NCBI GenBank assembly: GCA_016840125.1
Contig: JAEOSY010000606.1
Coordinates: forward strand, 1-16,092
Direction: 5' to 3'
Length of the DNA stretch: 16,092 nucleotides
DNA from: Candidatus Helarchaeota archaeon
Lineage (GTDB): Archaea; Asgardarchaeota; Lokiarchaeia; Helarchaeales; HEL-GB-A
Positions 7,279-14,910 of this stretch are shown here, piece after piece (within the stretch, counting starts at the first letter, position 1; each line of letters opens with the position of its first letter). The position numbers were made by a program, and so were the translations under genes. Below the pieces are notes generated by a model. It was given only the letters and a program-made list of their open reading frames with translations, did no database searches and was not told the origin of the DNA.

Positions 7279-8235
7279 ATGGCAAGTAGCGAGATTATGA
7301 GTGTGAGTGAGGTTCGAGATATTGCCCAGAGAGTGCTGACCGAACTGCGAAAATTGGTAGTGGGTAAGGGAGAAGTGATGCAAAACATATTCATTTCTCT
7401 ACTTGCAGATGGCCATGTTCTCTTGGAGGGTGTTCCGGGTGTTGCCAAGACGTTCATGGCTAATGCGTTTGCCGATGTACTTGGTTGCTCTTTCAGACGT
7501 ATTCAATTCACTCCAGATATGTTGCCTGCAGATGTGACTGGAACAAATATTTTAGATACAGAGCATGGCACCTTTAAGTTGAAGAAAGGGCCGATTTTCG
7601 CAAACGTGGTTCTGGCGGACGAAATCAACCGCGCCCCCCCAAAAACGCAAGCAGCGCTACTAGAGTGTATGCAAGAACGGCAGGTTACGCTTGAAGGGAC
7701 GACACATAGATTAGATAGACCCTTCCTAGTATTAGCCACCATGAATCCTGTCGAACTTGAAGGGACTTATCCACTACCAGAAGCCCAAGTCGATAGATTT
7801 CTATTCAAATTAATCGTTGGTTATCCTACCGACGCAGAGGAAGTTGAGATCATCAATCGTAAACACAATCCCGTGGATATCAAATTAGAACCGATAACAA
7901 ATCCCGAAATGCTAGTGCGGATGCAGAATGCGGTAAGACATGTCCATGTGGACAAAGCTATAATGGGATTCATACGCGATATCGTTATTCGGACTAGAAA
8001 AGATCCGCAGATATTACTCGGAGGGAGTCCAAGGGCTTCGATCGTATTATTGACCTGCGCGAAGGCAAGAGCTGCGATTTTGGGTAGAAATTATGTTACC
8101 CCTGACGATGTAAAATCTTTGACGTTACATGGACTGTACCATCGCTTGATTTTGAAGCCTGAGGCAGAACTCGGGGGCGTATCAGTTTCAAGACTAGTAT
8201 TTAATCTCTTAGAGGAAATGCGAGCTCCAATTTAG
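7279..8235 (+). CDS. MoxR-family AAA+ ATPase
   Basis: A MoxR-type AAA+ ATPase of 318 residues, the normal length. Walker A is GVPGVAKT (residues 51-58). Walker B is VVLADE, with Asp114 and Glu115, followed by the family's INRAPPKTQAALLECMQE. Sensor 1 lies in LATMNP (Asn156) and is followed by the MoxR signature EGTYPLPEAQVDRF. The sensor 2 arginine is Arg252 in GGSPRAS. All key residues are present, so it should bind and hydrolyse ATP. MoxR proteins are thought to act as chaperone-like hexamers that activate or remodel partners, usually with a VWA protein encoded next to them. Here the DUF58 gene starts 14 bases downstream. Likely clients are the DUF4129 and DUF4350 proteins, by context only. 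GTG at 7270 would add MIK. Confidence 0.93.
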   Translation: MASSEIMSVSEVRDIAQRVLTELRKLVVGKGEVMQNIFISLLADGHVLLEGVPGVAKTFMANAFADVLGCSFRRIQFTPDMLPADVTGTNILDTEHGTFKLKKGPIFANVVLADEINRAPPKTQAALLECMQERQVTLEGTTHRLDRPFLVLATMNPVELEGTYPLPEAQVDRFLFKLIVGYPTDAEEVEIINRKHNPVDIKLEPITNPEMLVRMQNAVRHVHVDKAIMGFIRDIVIRTRKDPQILLGGSPRASIVLLTCAKARAAILGRNYVTPDDVKSLTLHGLYHRLILKPEAELGGVSVSRLVFNLLEEMRAPI

Positions 8236-8249
8236 GCTGTGATAAGTAG

Positions 8250-9575
8250 ATGCTTACAAACCGAGGACGAATGCTTGTCCTTGCCGGAATTTTTTTCCTA
8301 TTCTGGGGATCTGCATTCACAAATTATTATTTAGCAATCCTCGGAGTAGCCATGCTTTTTATGGCAGTAGTTGGTCTTCCAGCGTTCCAAGGCTCGGTAC
8401 AAATGAAGGATGTCGTAGTAGAACGAATTTTGGATAAAGATAAGAGCTTCGTGGATGATTTTGTGCACATTAAAATCAAAGTGCGCAATAATGGATCCCG
8501 GCGAATTGATTTTATCCAAGTAGTTGATATTTTTCCAGGGGATGGATCCTTTAAGCTAATTCTAGGGGAAAATAGGATTGGAACTAGGATTGATCCTGGC
8601 AAGACGATGACATTTTCATACATTCTACAATGTAAGCAGCGAGGCGAATATCAGCTAGGTCCGCTCCGGGCGGTATTGAAAGACCGGTCTGGTTTCATTT
8701 TTGAGGAAAAGGAATTAGAAGAATTCACTAAATTACTGATTTATCCAAGTTATGAAGACGTGCGTAGATTAAAGTCATTTGCGACACGCCGTCGGGAAGG
8801 GATGATATTTGGAGCTCATAGGACGCGCCAAAAAGGTATGGGATCTGAGTTTTATGGGATCCGAACCTATTCGACTGATGACGAATATAGGCGTATTGAT
8901 TGGAAAGCATCGGCACGCACTGGAAAACTTATGATTCGGGAGTTTGAGTCCGAAAAAAATATCCGGGTTATGATTTTTCTAGATGCGTCCTCATCAATGG
9001 TGAGTGGAGATAAATTTAATAATAAATTAGAATATTCAATTAGGGCGGCTCTAATTTTAGCCCATTTAGCTCTAGGGCGACGAGATCACGTAGGGCTTAT
9101 TGTTTTTTCGGATAAATTACAGTACTATATAGAGCCAAAGACCGGCGCTGGTCAAAAGTGGCGAATGTTAGAAGCACTAGCTCGTGTGGAGGGAGCTGGA
9201 AAGAAGAATCTCTATGGGGCAATTGATTATGTCGTGAAAAGGATGAAGAAAGACTCCTACTTTTTCGTCCTTACAGATATGGAGGAGTCTTCTAAATTTT
9301 TTCTGCAAGCTCTAATGTTAGCCCGGTCGTACAATAATGAAGTCATTTTAGTAAGCCCATTTGGACCGTTTTTTGAAGCCCAAGTTACAAAAACGGTGGA
9401 TATTGCGTTATTAGAAGCGATCTCTGAAGAACTTTGGGAGCGAAGAGTGAATATAAAGAATCAAATAGGTAAAATGGAAATTGAAGCCATCGATGTTTCA
9501 CCCCAAGACTTTTTCCCTACGATAATTCAAGAGTATTTAAAAGCGAAGAAGAAGGGGGGAGCTGGACTTGTTTAG
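8250..9575 (+). CDS. DUF58 family protein with VWA-like domain
   Basis: This 441-residue protein starts with two membrane helices (about residues 7-42). A beta-rich segment (about 50-150) resembles the CARDB-like region usual in DUF58 proteins. The DUF58 signature is complete: GSEFYGIRTYSTDDEYRRID, then WKASARTG (residues 198-225). A VWA-like fold follows, with an intact metal-ion (MIDAS) motif FLDASSSM (Asp245, Ser247, Ser249) and a later strand FFVLTDMEE. The beta-rich and VWA-like parts are probably cytoplasmic or membrane-proximal, where they could meet the MoxR ATPase encoded just upstream. MoxR and DUF58 pairs are one of the most conserved arrangements in this family. VWA domains bind protein partners through the MIDAS metal, so this is the likely adaptor between ATPase and clients. 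A GTGAT element 10 bases before the ATG may serve as ribosome site. Confidence 0.9.
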   Translation: MLTNRGRMLVLAGIFFLFWGSAFTNYYLAILGVAMLFMAVVGLPAFQGSVQMKDVVVERILDKDKSFVDDFVHIKIKVRNNGSRRIDFIQVVDIFPGDGSFKLILGENRIGTRIDPGKTMTFSYILQCKQRGEYQLGPLRAVLKDRSGFIFEEKELEEFTKLLIYPSYEDVRRLKSFATRRREGMIFGAHRTRQKGMGSEFYGIRTYSTDDEYRRIDWKASARTGKLMIREFESEKNIRVMIFLDASSSMVSGDKFNNKLEYSIRAALILAHLALGRRDHVGLIVFSDKLQYYIEPKTGAGQKWRMLEALARVEGAGKKNLYGAIDYVVKRMKKDSYFFVLTDMEESSKFFLQALMLARSYNNEVILVSPFGPFFEAQVTKTVDIALLEAISEELWERRVNIKNQIGKMEIEAIDVSPQDFFPTIIQEYLKAKKKGGAGLV

Positions 9576-9582
9576 AGGTGGT
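9576..9582 (+). promoter_or_regulatory. Strong ribosome-binding site of the last operon gene
   Basis: AGGTGGT directly after the DUF58 stop codon, within GAGGTGGT, is a close match to GGAGGTGAT. It sits about 5 bases before ATG 9588, which opens the long frame. A nearer ATG at 9584 is out of frame, so this site favours 9588. Confidence 0.5.
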
Positions 9583-9587
9583 AATGG

Positions 9588-11012
9588 ATGAAAGGGATAT
9601 TGAATACGCTTCGAGTTATCTCGGTCATCGTCTTCATCTTCACCCTCTATTGGTTGCTGAGTGTCATCATATTTCAACCTTGGCAGCCTGCAACACCGGG
9701 GACCCTAGAGGAGCTAGCATACCCCTTTACCATTGGAAATCCTGAGATCAATATTTGGAATGCATGGATTTATGTCTTTTACTACGCATTTGGGTCCCTT
9801 GGACATTTACTTACAGGTGGAATGGGAACATTTCCATTCGATTGGGCGTATTTTTGGGATAATCTGACAGTTTCATTATATTATTTTGGATTTGAGATTT
9901 GTATTGTGGTAGCAGTTGTTTGTATGATTTTATTTCTAAAAAAATGCAATCCTGAATGGTCGTTCAGGGCGTTTCTCTTTCTGATTGGCATGTTAATCTT
10001 AATTACTCTCAGCCAGTATGCATTTTATCTTAGTCCAGCCCAGTTTGGGGATCCTACTGGTAATTCGCTGTTACAGTGGTTAACGATAGGCTGGATTTTG
10101 CTATTTACACTTCTTGGAATCGTTTTTCTTAAGAAAGCAATTACGAATTTATTTAAGAAAAATTCCCGTACTATCTTTTACTTTTGCCTTGCGCCTTTTA
10201 TGATTACTGTGGGTTATACATCTGCCGGACTTCTTGATTCAATTCCATCGTTCTATCTCGATACGCTCTCCAATTCCGTTGTAAATTTGAGCTTTGTGGA
10301 GTTTGTTTCGAATCCCATCTTTTTAGCAGCCTTTTTCACCTTTCTCTTTTTGGAAGTAACTTACCTAACGGCCTATAATTATGAAGTAGCTAGACCTTCT
10401 CTTGAGAGAGAAAAGATAATTAATGAGCAGTTGCAGACATTAGAAAAGCTGAGCGAACAGAAGACCGATGCTTTGGAAGCTAAAGCAGAGCTCCACTCTA
10501 TTTCAATTCGACGCTTCTTCAGTTCGGAAGCATTCGATTTTATGCGGGAGGTTATTGAGAAAGGAGTTTATGATAAAGAAGCACAAGCACGGATGGCAAG
10601 TTTACGCGACTTTCAACATCTACAAACATATTTAGAGGAACTTTATGTTAGGGATCCAGAAGCTCGGCTAAGTTTAACTGCAAAAGCAGCTCTACCATCA
10701 GCAGATAAGCTAGCCAAGGCGTCTTTTATTGGAATAGGATATCGCACATTATTAGTTTTCTTGTTTATAATAATCTGTTTTAGCCCGATTTTCTTTTTTA
10801 ACCTTTTAGCAATTGTACCCACACCTATCACTTCTTATCTTGAAATTCAGACGGTGGCTGCTGTCATCGTGCTGACAGTTCCCCTTGTTTTGTTGTTCCC
10901 CACAATTGGAACGATCCTCAAGCTTCGGCGTCTCCCCAAAATTAAGGAAAAGGAACTTACCCCTGAGCAGAAAAAGAAGATGATTACCAGTAAGCGTATT
11001 GGGACCGCATGA
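9588..11012 (+). CDS. Unrecognised multi-pass membrane protein, last gene of the MoxR/DUF58 operon
   Basis: I do not recognise the family of this 474-residue protein. Hydrophobic segments suggest eight or nine membrane helices, near residues 7-29, 60-80, 95-119, 127-148, 163-185, 195-215, 235-262, 381-408 and 418-443. Between the seventh and eighth lies a charged, helical, probably cytoplasmic block (about 265-375). It includes a Glu/Lys/Gln-rich likely coiled coil (EREKIINEQLQTLEKLSEQK) and a second stretch rich in Arg and Glu. The tail is basic. No catalytic motif is evident. The gene starts 12 bases after the DUF58 stop with a good ribosome site, so it belongs to the operon. In some bacterial MoxR/DUF58 clusters this position holds SpoIIM- or RDD-type membrane proteins; I see no convincing likeness to either. 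A scaffold or channel-like subunit is possible. Confidence 0.75.
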   Translation: MKGILNTLRVISVIVFIFTLYWLLSVIIFQPWQPATPGTLEELAYPFTIGNPEINIWNAWIYVFYYAFGSLGHLLTGGMGTFPFDWAYFWDNLTVSLYYFGFEICIVVAVVCMILFLKKCNPEWSFRAFLFLIGMLILITLSQYAFYLSPAQFGDPTGNSLLQWLTIGWILLFTLLGIVFLKKAITNLFKKNSRTIFYFCLAPFMITVGYTSAGLLDSIPSFYLDTLSNSVVNLSFVEFVSNPIFLAAFFTFLFLEVTYLTAYNYEVARPSLEREKIINEQLQTLEKLSEQKTDALEAKAELHSISIRRFFSSEAFDFMREVIEKGVYDKEAQARMASLRDFQHLQTYLEELYVRDPEARLSLTAKAALPSADKLAKASFIGIGYRTLLVFLFIIICFSPIFFFNLLAIVPTPITSYLEIQTVAAVIVLTVPLVLLFPTIGTILKLRRLPKIKEKELTPEQKKKMITSKRIGTA

Positions 11013-11017
11013 AAACC

Positions 11018-11482
11018 TTAATAGACCAGATAAATTTGACTCCAAGCGTCAGGTTTCGTGACCATAGAGGCAGCCACGTTTGTAAGGACAGTTAATCGTT
11101 GGGAATCCTCAACCTTTTCAATTACTTTAATCCAAACTTCATCCACAGCAACTAAAACCAACCGTCCTTCGGGTTGAGGAAAAAAGAGCAAATTAATTAT
11201 ACCTAAGTCTTGAGATATCCCAAGAATAAAAAGGCAAGAATCCTTGGGTGGGGATTTTCCCGTTGGATCTTTGATTTCGACAGAATGATCCCCCCTTTTC
11301 ACCCGGAAGAAATGTTGTTGTGTGCTGTTAAGGAGATCCTCTGCAAGTTTCGTCTTGAAAACGGGATATTTTTTTTCAAAAAGAGGCGAATCCTTTAGAT
11401 CAACTAATAGACTAGAATAATCTTCTTTGTACTTGAACTTTACCAGCCATTTTGAAGCCGATTTCGCTTCATCAGAACTCAT
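11018..11482 (-). CDS. Hypothetical protein, 154 residues, co-transcribed with the nitrilase-like gene
   Basis: The function is not recognised. The protein looks soluble: no signal peptide or membrane helix, an N-terminal charged alpha/beta region, and beta-strand-like segments such as CLFILGI, INLLFFPQ and RLVLVAVDEVWIKVIE, followed by a C-terminal helix. Two points support a real gene: the frame starts 18 bases after the stop of the nitrilase-like gene on the same strand, and its amino-acid composition is that of a normal globular protein. Its stop is only 5 bases from the stop of the convergent membrane-protein gene, so the two ends are packed tightly. A regulatory or accessory role for the nitrilase-like enzyme is possible from context alone. 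Confidence 0.6.
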   Translation of the reverse strand: MSSDEAKSASKWLVKFKYKEDYSSLLVDLKDSPLFEKKYPVFKTKLAEDLLNSTQQHFFRVKRGDHSVEIKDPTGKSPPKDSCLFILGISQDLGIINLLFFPQPEGRLVLVAVDEVWIKVIEKVEDSQRLTVLTNVAASMVTKPDAWSQIYLVY

Positions 11483-11500
11483 GTTATCCCATTTAAAAAT

Positions 11501-12418
11501 TTAATCAAGAAATCTTTTCTTATGGCGCCAGTAGTATATTTTTGCGTAAATATAGGAGATTTTTTCTACTAAAAATTTTTGAACTTGCGCTTTGAAGGGC
11601 AACTTGATCCAGTTCTTAAACGCATCTGGAGCAACTTTTGGACGATTTTCGCTCGTCTCTACAAGCGCTTGGATAATTTTCTCCTCCTGGGAATCAATGG
11701 AGGCAACTACCGTCCCTCTATCAACAATTTTTGAATGGCCTTGACACACCATCGTCCCAAGACCGAGGGGTAATTTACCTAGGCAAGTATGGCAGGCATT
11801 GCAATACGCGGCGGGTACCTTTAATGCCTTAGAAATCTGAACTGGTAGGTCTCGACAGAGTTGCACCTCACTCAATGCGAGACTATGATTACTGCCTGAG
11901 GGTTTGTCGGGCCAGGCAGAAGAGATTAGTACCAGATCAACTTTCCCTGCGTACTGTTTCCAGAGTTGCGTGTAATGCATATCCGCGCAAATCCCTAAAC
12001 CAATCGCTCCGTATTTTGTATCCACGATTGATGCGTCCTTGCCACGCTTCCAATATTTCTGCTCAACGGCGTAAACAAAGTTCTTACGATAAGTTCCCAA
12101 TAATCCCTCATCAGGACCGATTACAAACATAGTATTATAGAAATGTTTTTTGGTTTTTTCGATGAAAGAACCCGAAATATGGACCTTCAATCTTTCTGCT
12201 AAACTTTTTAAAGTTGAAATTGTGGGACCATCTAAAGTTTCCGCCTGCCTGAAATTATCATCCGAATGGGTGTATCCCGGAATAAAAACTTCGGGTAATA
12301 AGCATATATTCGCACCATTTTTCGCCGCTTCGGATATCATCGCCGTGGCTTTCTCAATATTATAGTCCCAATTATAGGGTTGCGACGCCATTTGGAGACA
12401 TGCGATATTGACTTTCAT
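11501..12418 (-). CDS. Carbon-nitrogen hydrolase (nitrilase superfamily)
   Basis: A cytoplasmic amidase/nitrilase-fold hydrolase of 305 residues, typical length. Counting from MKVNIACLQM, the Glu-Lys-Cys triad is complete: Glu43 in LLPEVFIPGY, Lys112 in GTYRKNF and Cys144 in GLGICADMHY. These enzymes cleave amides, carbamoyl groups or nitriles; the substrate cannot be read from the sequence. An oddity is a Cys cluster at residues 206-225 (C-x2-C-x2-C-x12-C, with a His after the second Cys). It lies where relatives normally have an Asn-Xaa-x-Gly turn before the GxS segment, and may bind metal. I chose the ATG at 12418 because the family normally starts right at this first strand. ATG at 12427 would add three residues. 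It is divergent from the small membrane protein and heads a two-gene operon. Confidence 0.88.
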   Translation of the reverse strand: MKVNIACLQMASQPYNWDYNIEKATAMISEAAKNGANICLLPEVFIPGYTHSDDNFRQAETLDGPTISTLKSLAERLKVHISGSFIEKTKKHFYNTMFVIGPDEGLLGTYRKNFVYAVEQKYWKRGKDASIVDTKYGAIGLGICADMHYTQLWKQYAGKVDLVLISSAWPDKPSGSNHSLALSEVQLCRDLPVQISKALKVPAAYCNACHTCLGKLPLGLGTMVCQGHSKIVDRGTVVASIDSQEEKIIQALVETSENRPKVAPDAFKNWIKLPFKAQVQKFLVEKISYIYAKIYYWRHKKRFLD

Positions 12419-12516
12419 AATAACCATAAATGTATTTTCAATATTAAAATCTGTAAGACCTTAAATAAAAGGAAAAAAAATAAATGATAGAGATTATTTG
12501 AAATTAGGAAAAACAG

Positions 12517-12526
12517 ATTATAATTT
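12517..12526 (+). promoter_or_regulatory. Possible TATA-like promoter of the small membrane protein
   Basis: GATTATAATT lies about 40 bases before ATG 12562. A start roughly 25 bases downstream would leave a leader that carries GAGGTTGA (12550-12557), a fair ribosome site four bases from the ATG. The 143-base gap to the divergent nitrilase-like gene is A-rich and holds no other clear element. Confidence 0.35.
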
Positions 12527-12561
12527 CTATCAATAAATAAAAGAAAAATGAGGTTGAAATT

Positions 12562-13008
12562 ATGGGTGAAAGTAAAGGTGAAGGCGGATCATGGTTATAT
12601 GGATTAATTCTAATTATCGCTGGCGCTTTTATCGTCGTAACAGGTCTACTTAACATCATTGCCCCACATCTTAATCCAGTAGGGTTTATATTAACCGGGA
12701 TAGATCCTAGCGGGCAGCTAGCCGCCTTGGCTACAATAACTGGCTGGCCGAGCATTCTCGTCGGAGCTTGGGGTTTCATTGGGGGCGTAGGACTCATCAA
12801 AGATCAAGAGTGGGGCTGGGGAATAAGCTTGGTTGTTTTATCCTACGTTATCGTAACCTTTCTAGCTGATTTCATCATAGTGCTTGATGCTCTGTTTAAA
12901 ATGTTAATTACCTCGATTTCAATTACTCAATGGATTGAACTTGTTGCTATTATCATAGCCGCCGTTGGAATTGTCTATCTCCTCCTCACGAAATATAAAT
13001 ACGCGTGA
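12562..13008 (+). CDS. Small four-helix membrane protein of unknown function
   Basis: This 148-residue protein has a short hydrophilic, Gly/Glu-rich N-terminus. Four hydrophobic helices follow at about residues 13-36, 58-79, 88-110 and 122-142. The loop between helices 1 and 2 reads PHLNPVGFILTGIDPSGQ. Another loop carries KDQEWGW, a motif often seen at membrane-interface turns of small DUF-type membrane proteins. No catalytic or transporter motif is visible and I cannot name a family. It has its own ribosome site and is followed by a T-rich terminator, so it is probably a single-gene unit. Confidence 0.7.
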   Translation: MGESKGEGGSWLYGLILIIAGAFIVVTGLLNIIAPHLNPVGFILTGIDPSGQLAALATITGWPSILVGAWGFIGGVGLIKDQEWGWGISLVVLSYVIVTFLADFIIVLDALFKMLITSISITQWIELVAIIIAAVGIVYLLLTKYKYA

Positions 13009-13022
13009 GATAAACTCCATCC

Positions 13023-13037
13023 TTTTTTTATTTTTTT
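13023..13037 (+). terminator. T-rich archaeal terminator
   Basis: Two runs of seven T separated by one A begin 15 bases after the stop of the small membrane protein. There is no hairpin upstream. This is the form expected for intrinsic archaeal termination. Confidence 0.6.
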
Positions 13038-13070
13038 AGCTTCCGAGTTCCTCTTATATCATCATAAAGG

Positions 13071-13078
13071 ATTTATGT
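13071..13078 (+). promoter_or_regulatory. TATA-like promoter of the kinase/phosphatase operon
   Basis: ATTTATGT is centred about 25 bases before ATG 13100, which would give a leaderless transcript. The alternative CTTATATC at 13052-13059 would give a leader of about 18 bases. No strong Shine-Dalgarno sequence precedes the start. Confidence 0.4.
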
Positions 13079-13099
13079 TAGTGAGAGAATGTAATCGAT

Positions 13100-14113
13100 A
13101 TGGTAGATATTATCAGTATCGGAGAAATTTTACTTGATTTCATTTCGAACGAAGCAGATATCAACTTAAAGGATGTCTCCTCATTTCTGAAATTTCCTGG
13201 GGGTGCGCCAGCAAATGTGGTTGTAGTAACAAGTGCGCTCGGAGCGGAGGCAGGGATAGTTTCGAGAGTTGGGACAGACCCGTTTGGAGATTTCCTTATT
13301 GAAACATTAAAGGCGAAAGGGGTAGATGTTAGTCAAGTTTTACGTGATAAAGAACATCATACGGGTATAGTTTTTGTTGAATTAAAGAAGGCAAAACCGG
13401 ACTTTACGCTTTATACAAATGTAGCATATAATTTTATGGAAACCAGTCATCTAAATAAAGATTATATCCGAGGTGCAGAGGTATTGAATTTTGGTAGTGT
13501 TACACTTTTGTTAGAGCCATCAAGAAGCGCAACGTTTGAGGCGATTTCACTAGCGAAAGATCACTGCACTATATCATGTGATGTCAATTTTCGGCTCGAT
13601 TTATGGAAGTATAAACTGGATGAGATGTGGAACCTTGCAGATCGGGCGTTACAAAATGTAGATATCTTAAAAATGGGTTATAATGAGGTACTATCTATAG
13701 GGAAACATGTTAATCCTAATCGGAAAGAACTTACGCTAGATAAGGCTTTACAGGATATATATACAACCTATGATCCCAAATTAATTGCAGTTACAATGGG
13801 AGGAAAGGGAAGCCGATTAATGTTAATTAAAGATCATAAAATACAGTTAGATATCTCTCAATCAGTATATAAAGTGGTGGCTCGTGATACAGTTGGGGCA
13901 GGAGATGCGTTCTTTGGGAGCTTGCTGTATATGCTTCATAAGATGCAGAAACTTAGGGATTTAAACAGTTTGATAGAGCGGGAATTAAAACAGATAATGA
14001 CTTTTTGCAATACTTTTGCGGCGCTTTCTACCACTAGAAAAGGGGCGTGGAACCTCCCAAAAATCGAAGATATCATGTATATACCTGAAATCAAAGAAAA
14101 TTATATAAAATAG
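13100..14113 (+). CDS. PfkB-family carbohydrate kinase, fructokinase-like
   Basis: A sugar kinase of 337 residues, typical for the ribokinase/PfkB family. It opens with the family strand SIGEILLDF and carries the substrate-side motif PGGAPANV (residues 33-40), then LGAEAGIVSRVGTDPFG. The ATP-side signature DTVGAGDAF spans 263-271, with Asp269 as catalytic base. GGAPANV together with DVNFRLDLW (near residue 158) is closest to fructokinases among family members I can recall. Ketodeoxygluconate, ribose or inositol kinases remain possible. It would phosphorylate a sugar in the cytoplasm using ATP. The HAD phosphatase gene starts 9 bases downstream, so the two are probably one transcript. Confidence 0.92.
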   Translation: MVDIISIGEILLDFISNEADINLKDVSSFLKFPGGAPANVVVVTSALGAEAGIVSRVGTDPFGDFLIETLKAKGVDVSQVLRDKEHHTGIVFVELKKAKPDFTLYTNVAYNFMETSHLNKDYIRGAEVLNFGSVTLLLEPSRSATFEAISLAKDHCTISCDVNFRLDLWKYKLDEMWNLADRALQNVDILKMGYNEVLSIGKHVNPNRKELTLDKALQDIYTTYDPKLIAVTMGGKGSRLMLIKDHKIQLDISQSVYKVVARDTVGAGDAFFGSLLYMLHKMQKLRDLNSLIERELKQIMTFCNTFAALSTTRKGAWNLPKIEDIMYIPEIKENYIK

Positions 14114-14122
14114 GTTATTTTT

Positions 14123-14863
14123 ATGCTCCAGTTAGTGGCGATGGATCTAGACGGTACGCTCGCAGATTTTAACACTGCAATTCAACCTGAGACAATAGAA
14201 TTACTTAAAAAATTACAGGATGAAGGGGTAAAACTCATTCTTACTTCGGGAAAACCTATATCCTATCTGGCGGGACTTGTACGCCAAGTTGGCTTAAATG
14301 ATATGATCATTATTGGAGGAAATGGATCTATTATTTGGTTCAATTATAGGTTTCCACCGCAAAAAACCATTATGATGGAAATGACGACAGCTGCTATGAA
14401 GGAGTTAGAAAAAGTAAAAAAAGCAATAATAAATGAATTTGGAGAGAAAATTTGGATTCAACCAAATGAGATCGCCTTTAGCCTGTTTGGGAAGGATGTT
14501 GAGATTCAACGGGTTTATGATTTTTGTGATGGACTTTTTAAAGAACAGCAGATAAAACATCTGAAGAGCTTTAAGACGGGAGGAGCTTTAGATGTTGTGC
14601 CCCTTAATATGGACAAAGGAGTCGCTTTGAAATTGATCCAAGAAGAGTTAAATATTCATCTTGAAGACACCGCTGTAATAGGCGATGGTAATAATGATAT
14701 TCCTATGTTTTTAAGGGCAAAACTCCGGCTAACTTTCCCTAAATCAGCTGAAATATTTAAACACCTTGTACCAAAAGTTGTGAAAGACATTAATGCGGCT
14801 TTAAAGTTTCTCCTGGATCTACTCCAATTTGAGAAAAATACTATTTTGGATACTCTAATGTAA
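14123..14863 (+). CDS. HAD-superfamily phosphatase, Cof/sugar-phosphatase type
   Basis: A cytoplasmic HAD hydrolase of 246 residues. All four motifs are present: DLDGTLAD with nucleophile Asp8 and acid/base Asp10, TSGK at Thr41-Lys44, Lys165 in MDKGVALK, and GDGNND (residues 187-192) binding magnesium. The long insert between motifs II and III (about 80-160) is the C2 cap of the type IIB (Cof) group, which includes sucrose-phosphate, mannosyl-phosphoglycerate and phosphoglycolate phosphatases. GGNGS near residue 69 is usual for the group. The substrate is probably a sugar phosphate, judged from the kinase encoded 9 bases upstream. An AGGT element about seven bases before the ATG is the likely ribosome site. 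It is convergent with the next minus-strand gene. Confidence 0.9.
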   Translation: MLQLVAMDLDGTLADFNTAIQPETIELLKKLQDEGVKLILTSGKPISYLAGLVRQVGLNDMIIIGGNGSIIWFNYRFPPQKTIMMEMTTAAMKELEKVKKAIINEFGEKIWIQPNEIAFSLFGKDVEIQRVYDFCDGLFKEQQIKHLKSFKTGGALDVVPLNMDKGVALKLIQEELNIHLEDTAVIGDGNNDIPMFLRAKLRLTFPKSAEIFKHLVPKVVKDINAALKFLLDLLQFEKNTILDTLM

Positions 14864-14882
14864 TTTTACAACACTTAGGGCT

Positions 14883-14892
14883 AAAAAAAAAA
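14883..14892 (-). terminator. Oligo-T terminator of the second small membrane protein gene
   Basis: Ten consecutive T on the minus strand begin 18 bases after the stop of the minus-strand membrane protein gene. There is no hairpin, which fits archaeal intrinsic termination. No comparable T run follows the convergent HAD gene on the plus strand. Confidence 0.55.
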
Positions 14893-14910
14893 GGAATTAG
14901 TAGTACAATC

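Noticed and set aside
11369..11376. Eight consecutive T on the plus strand, about 350 bases past the stop of the last operon gene
   Set aside because: It could terminate the long operon, but it lies inside the convergent gene and far from the stop. One isolated T run is too weak to call.
12504..12800. A 98-residue minus-strand frame overlapping the small membrane protein
   Set aside because: The plus-strand frame has a ribosome site and four clear membrane helices. The minus frame is Pro/Met/Ile-rich noise.
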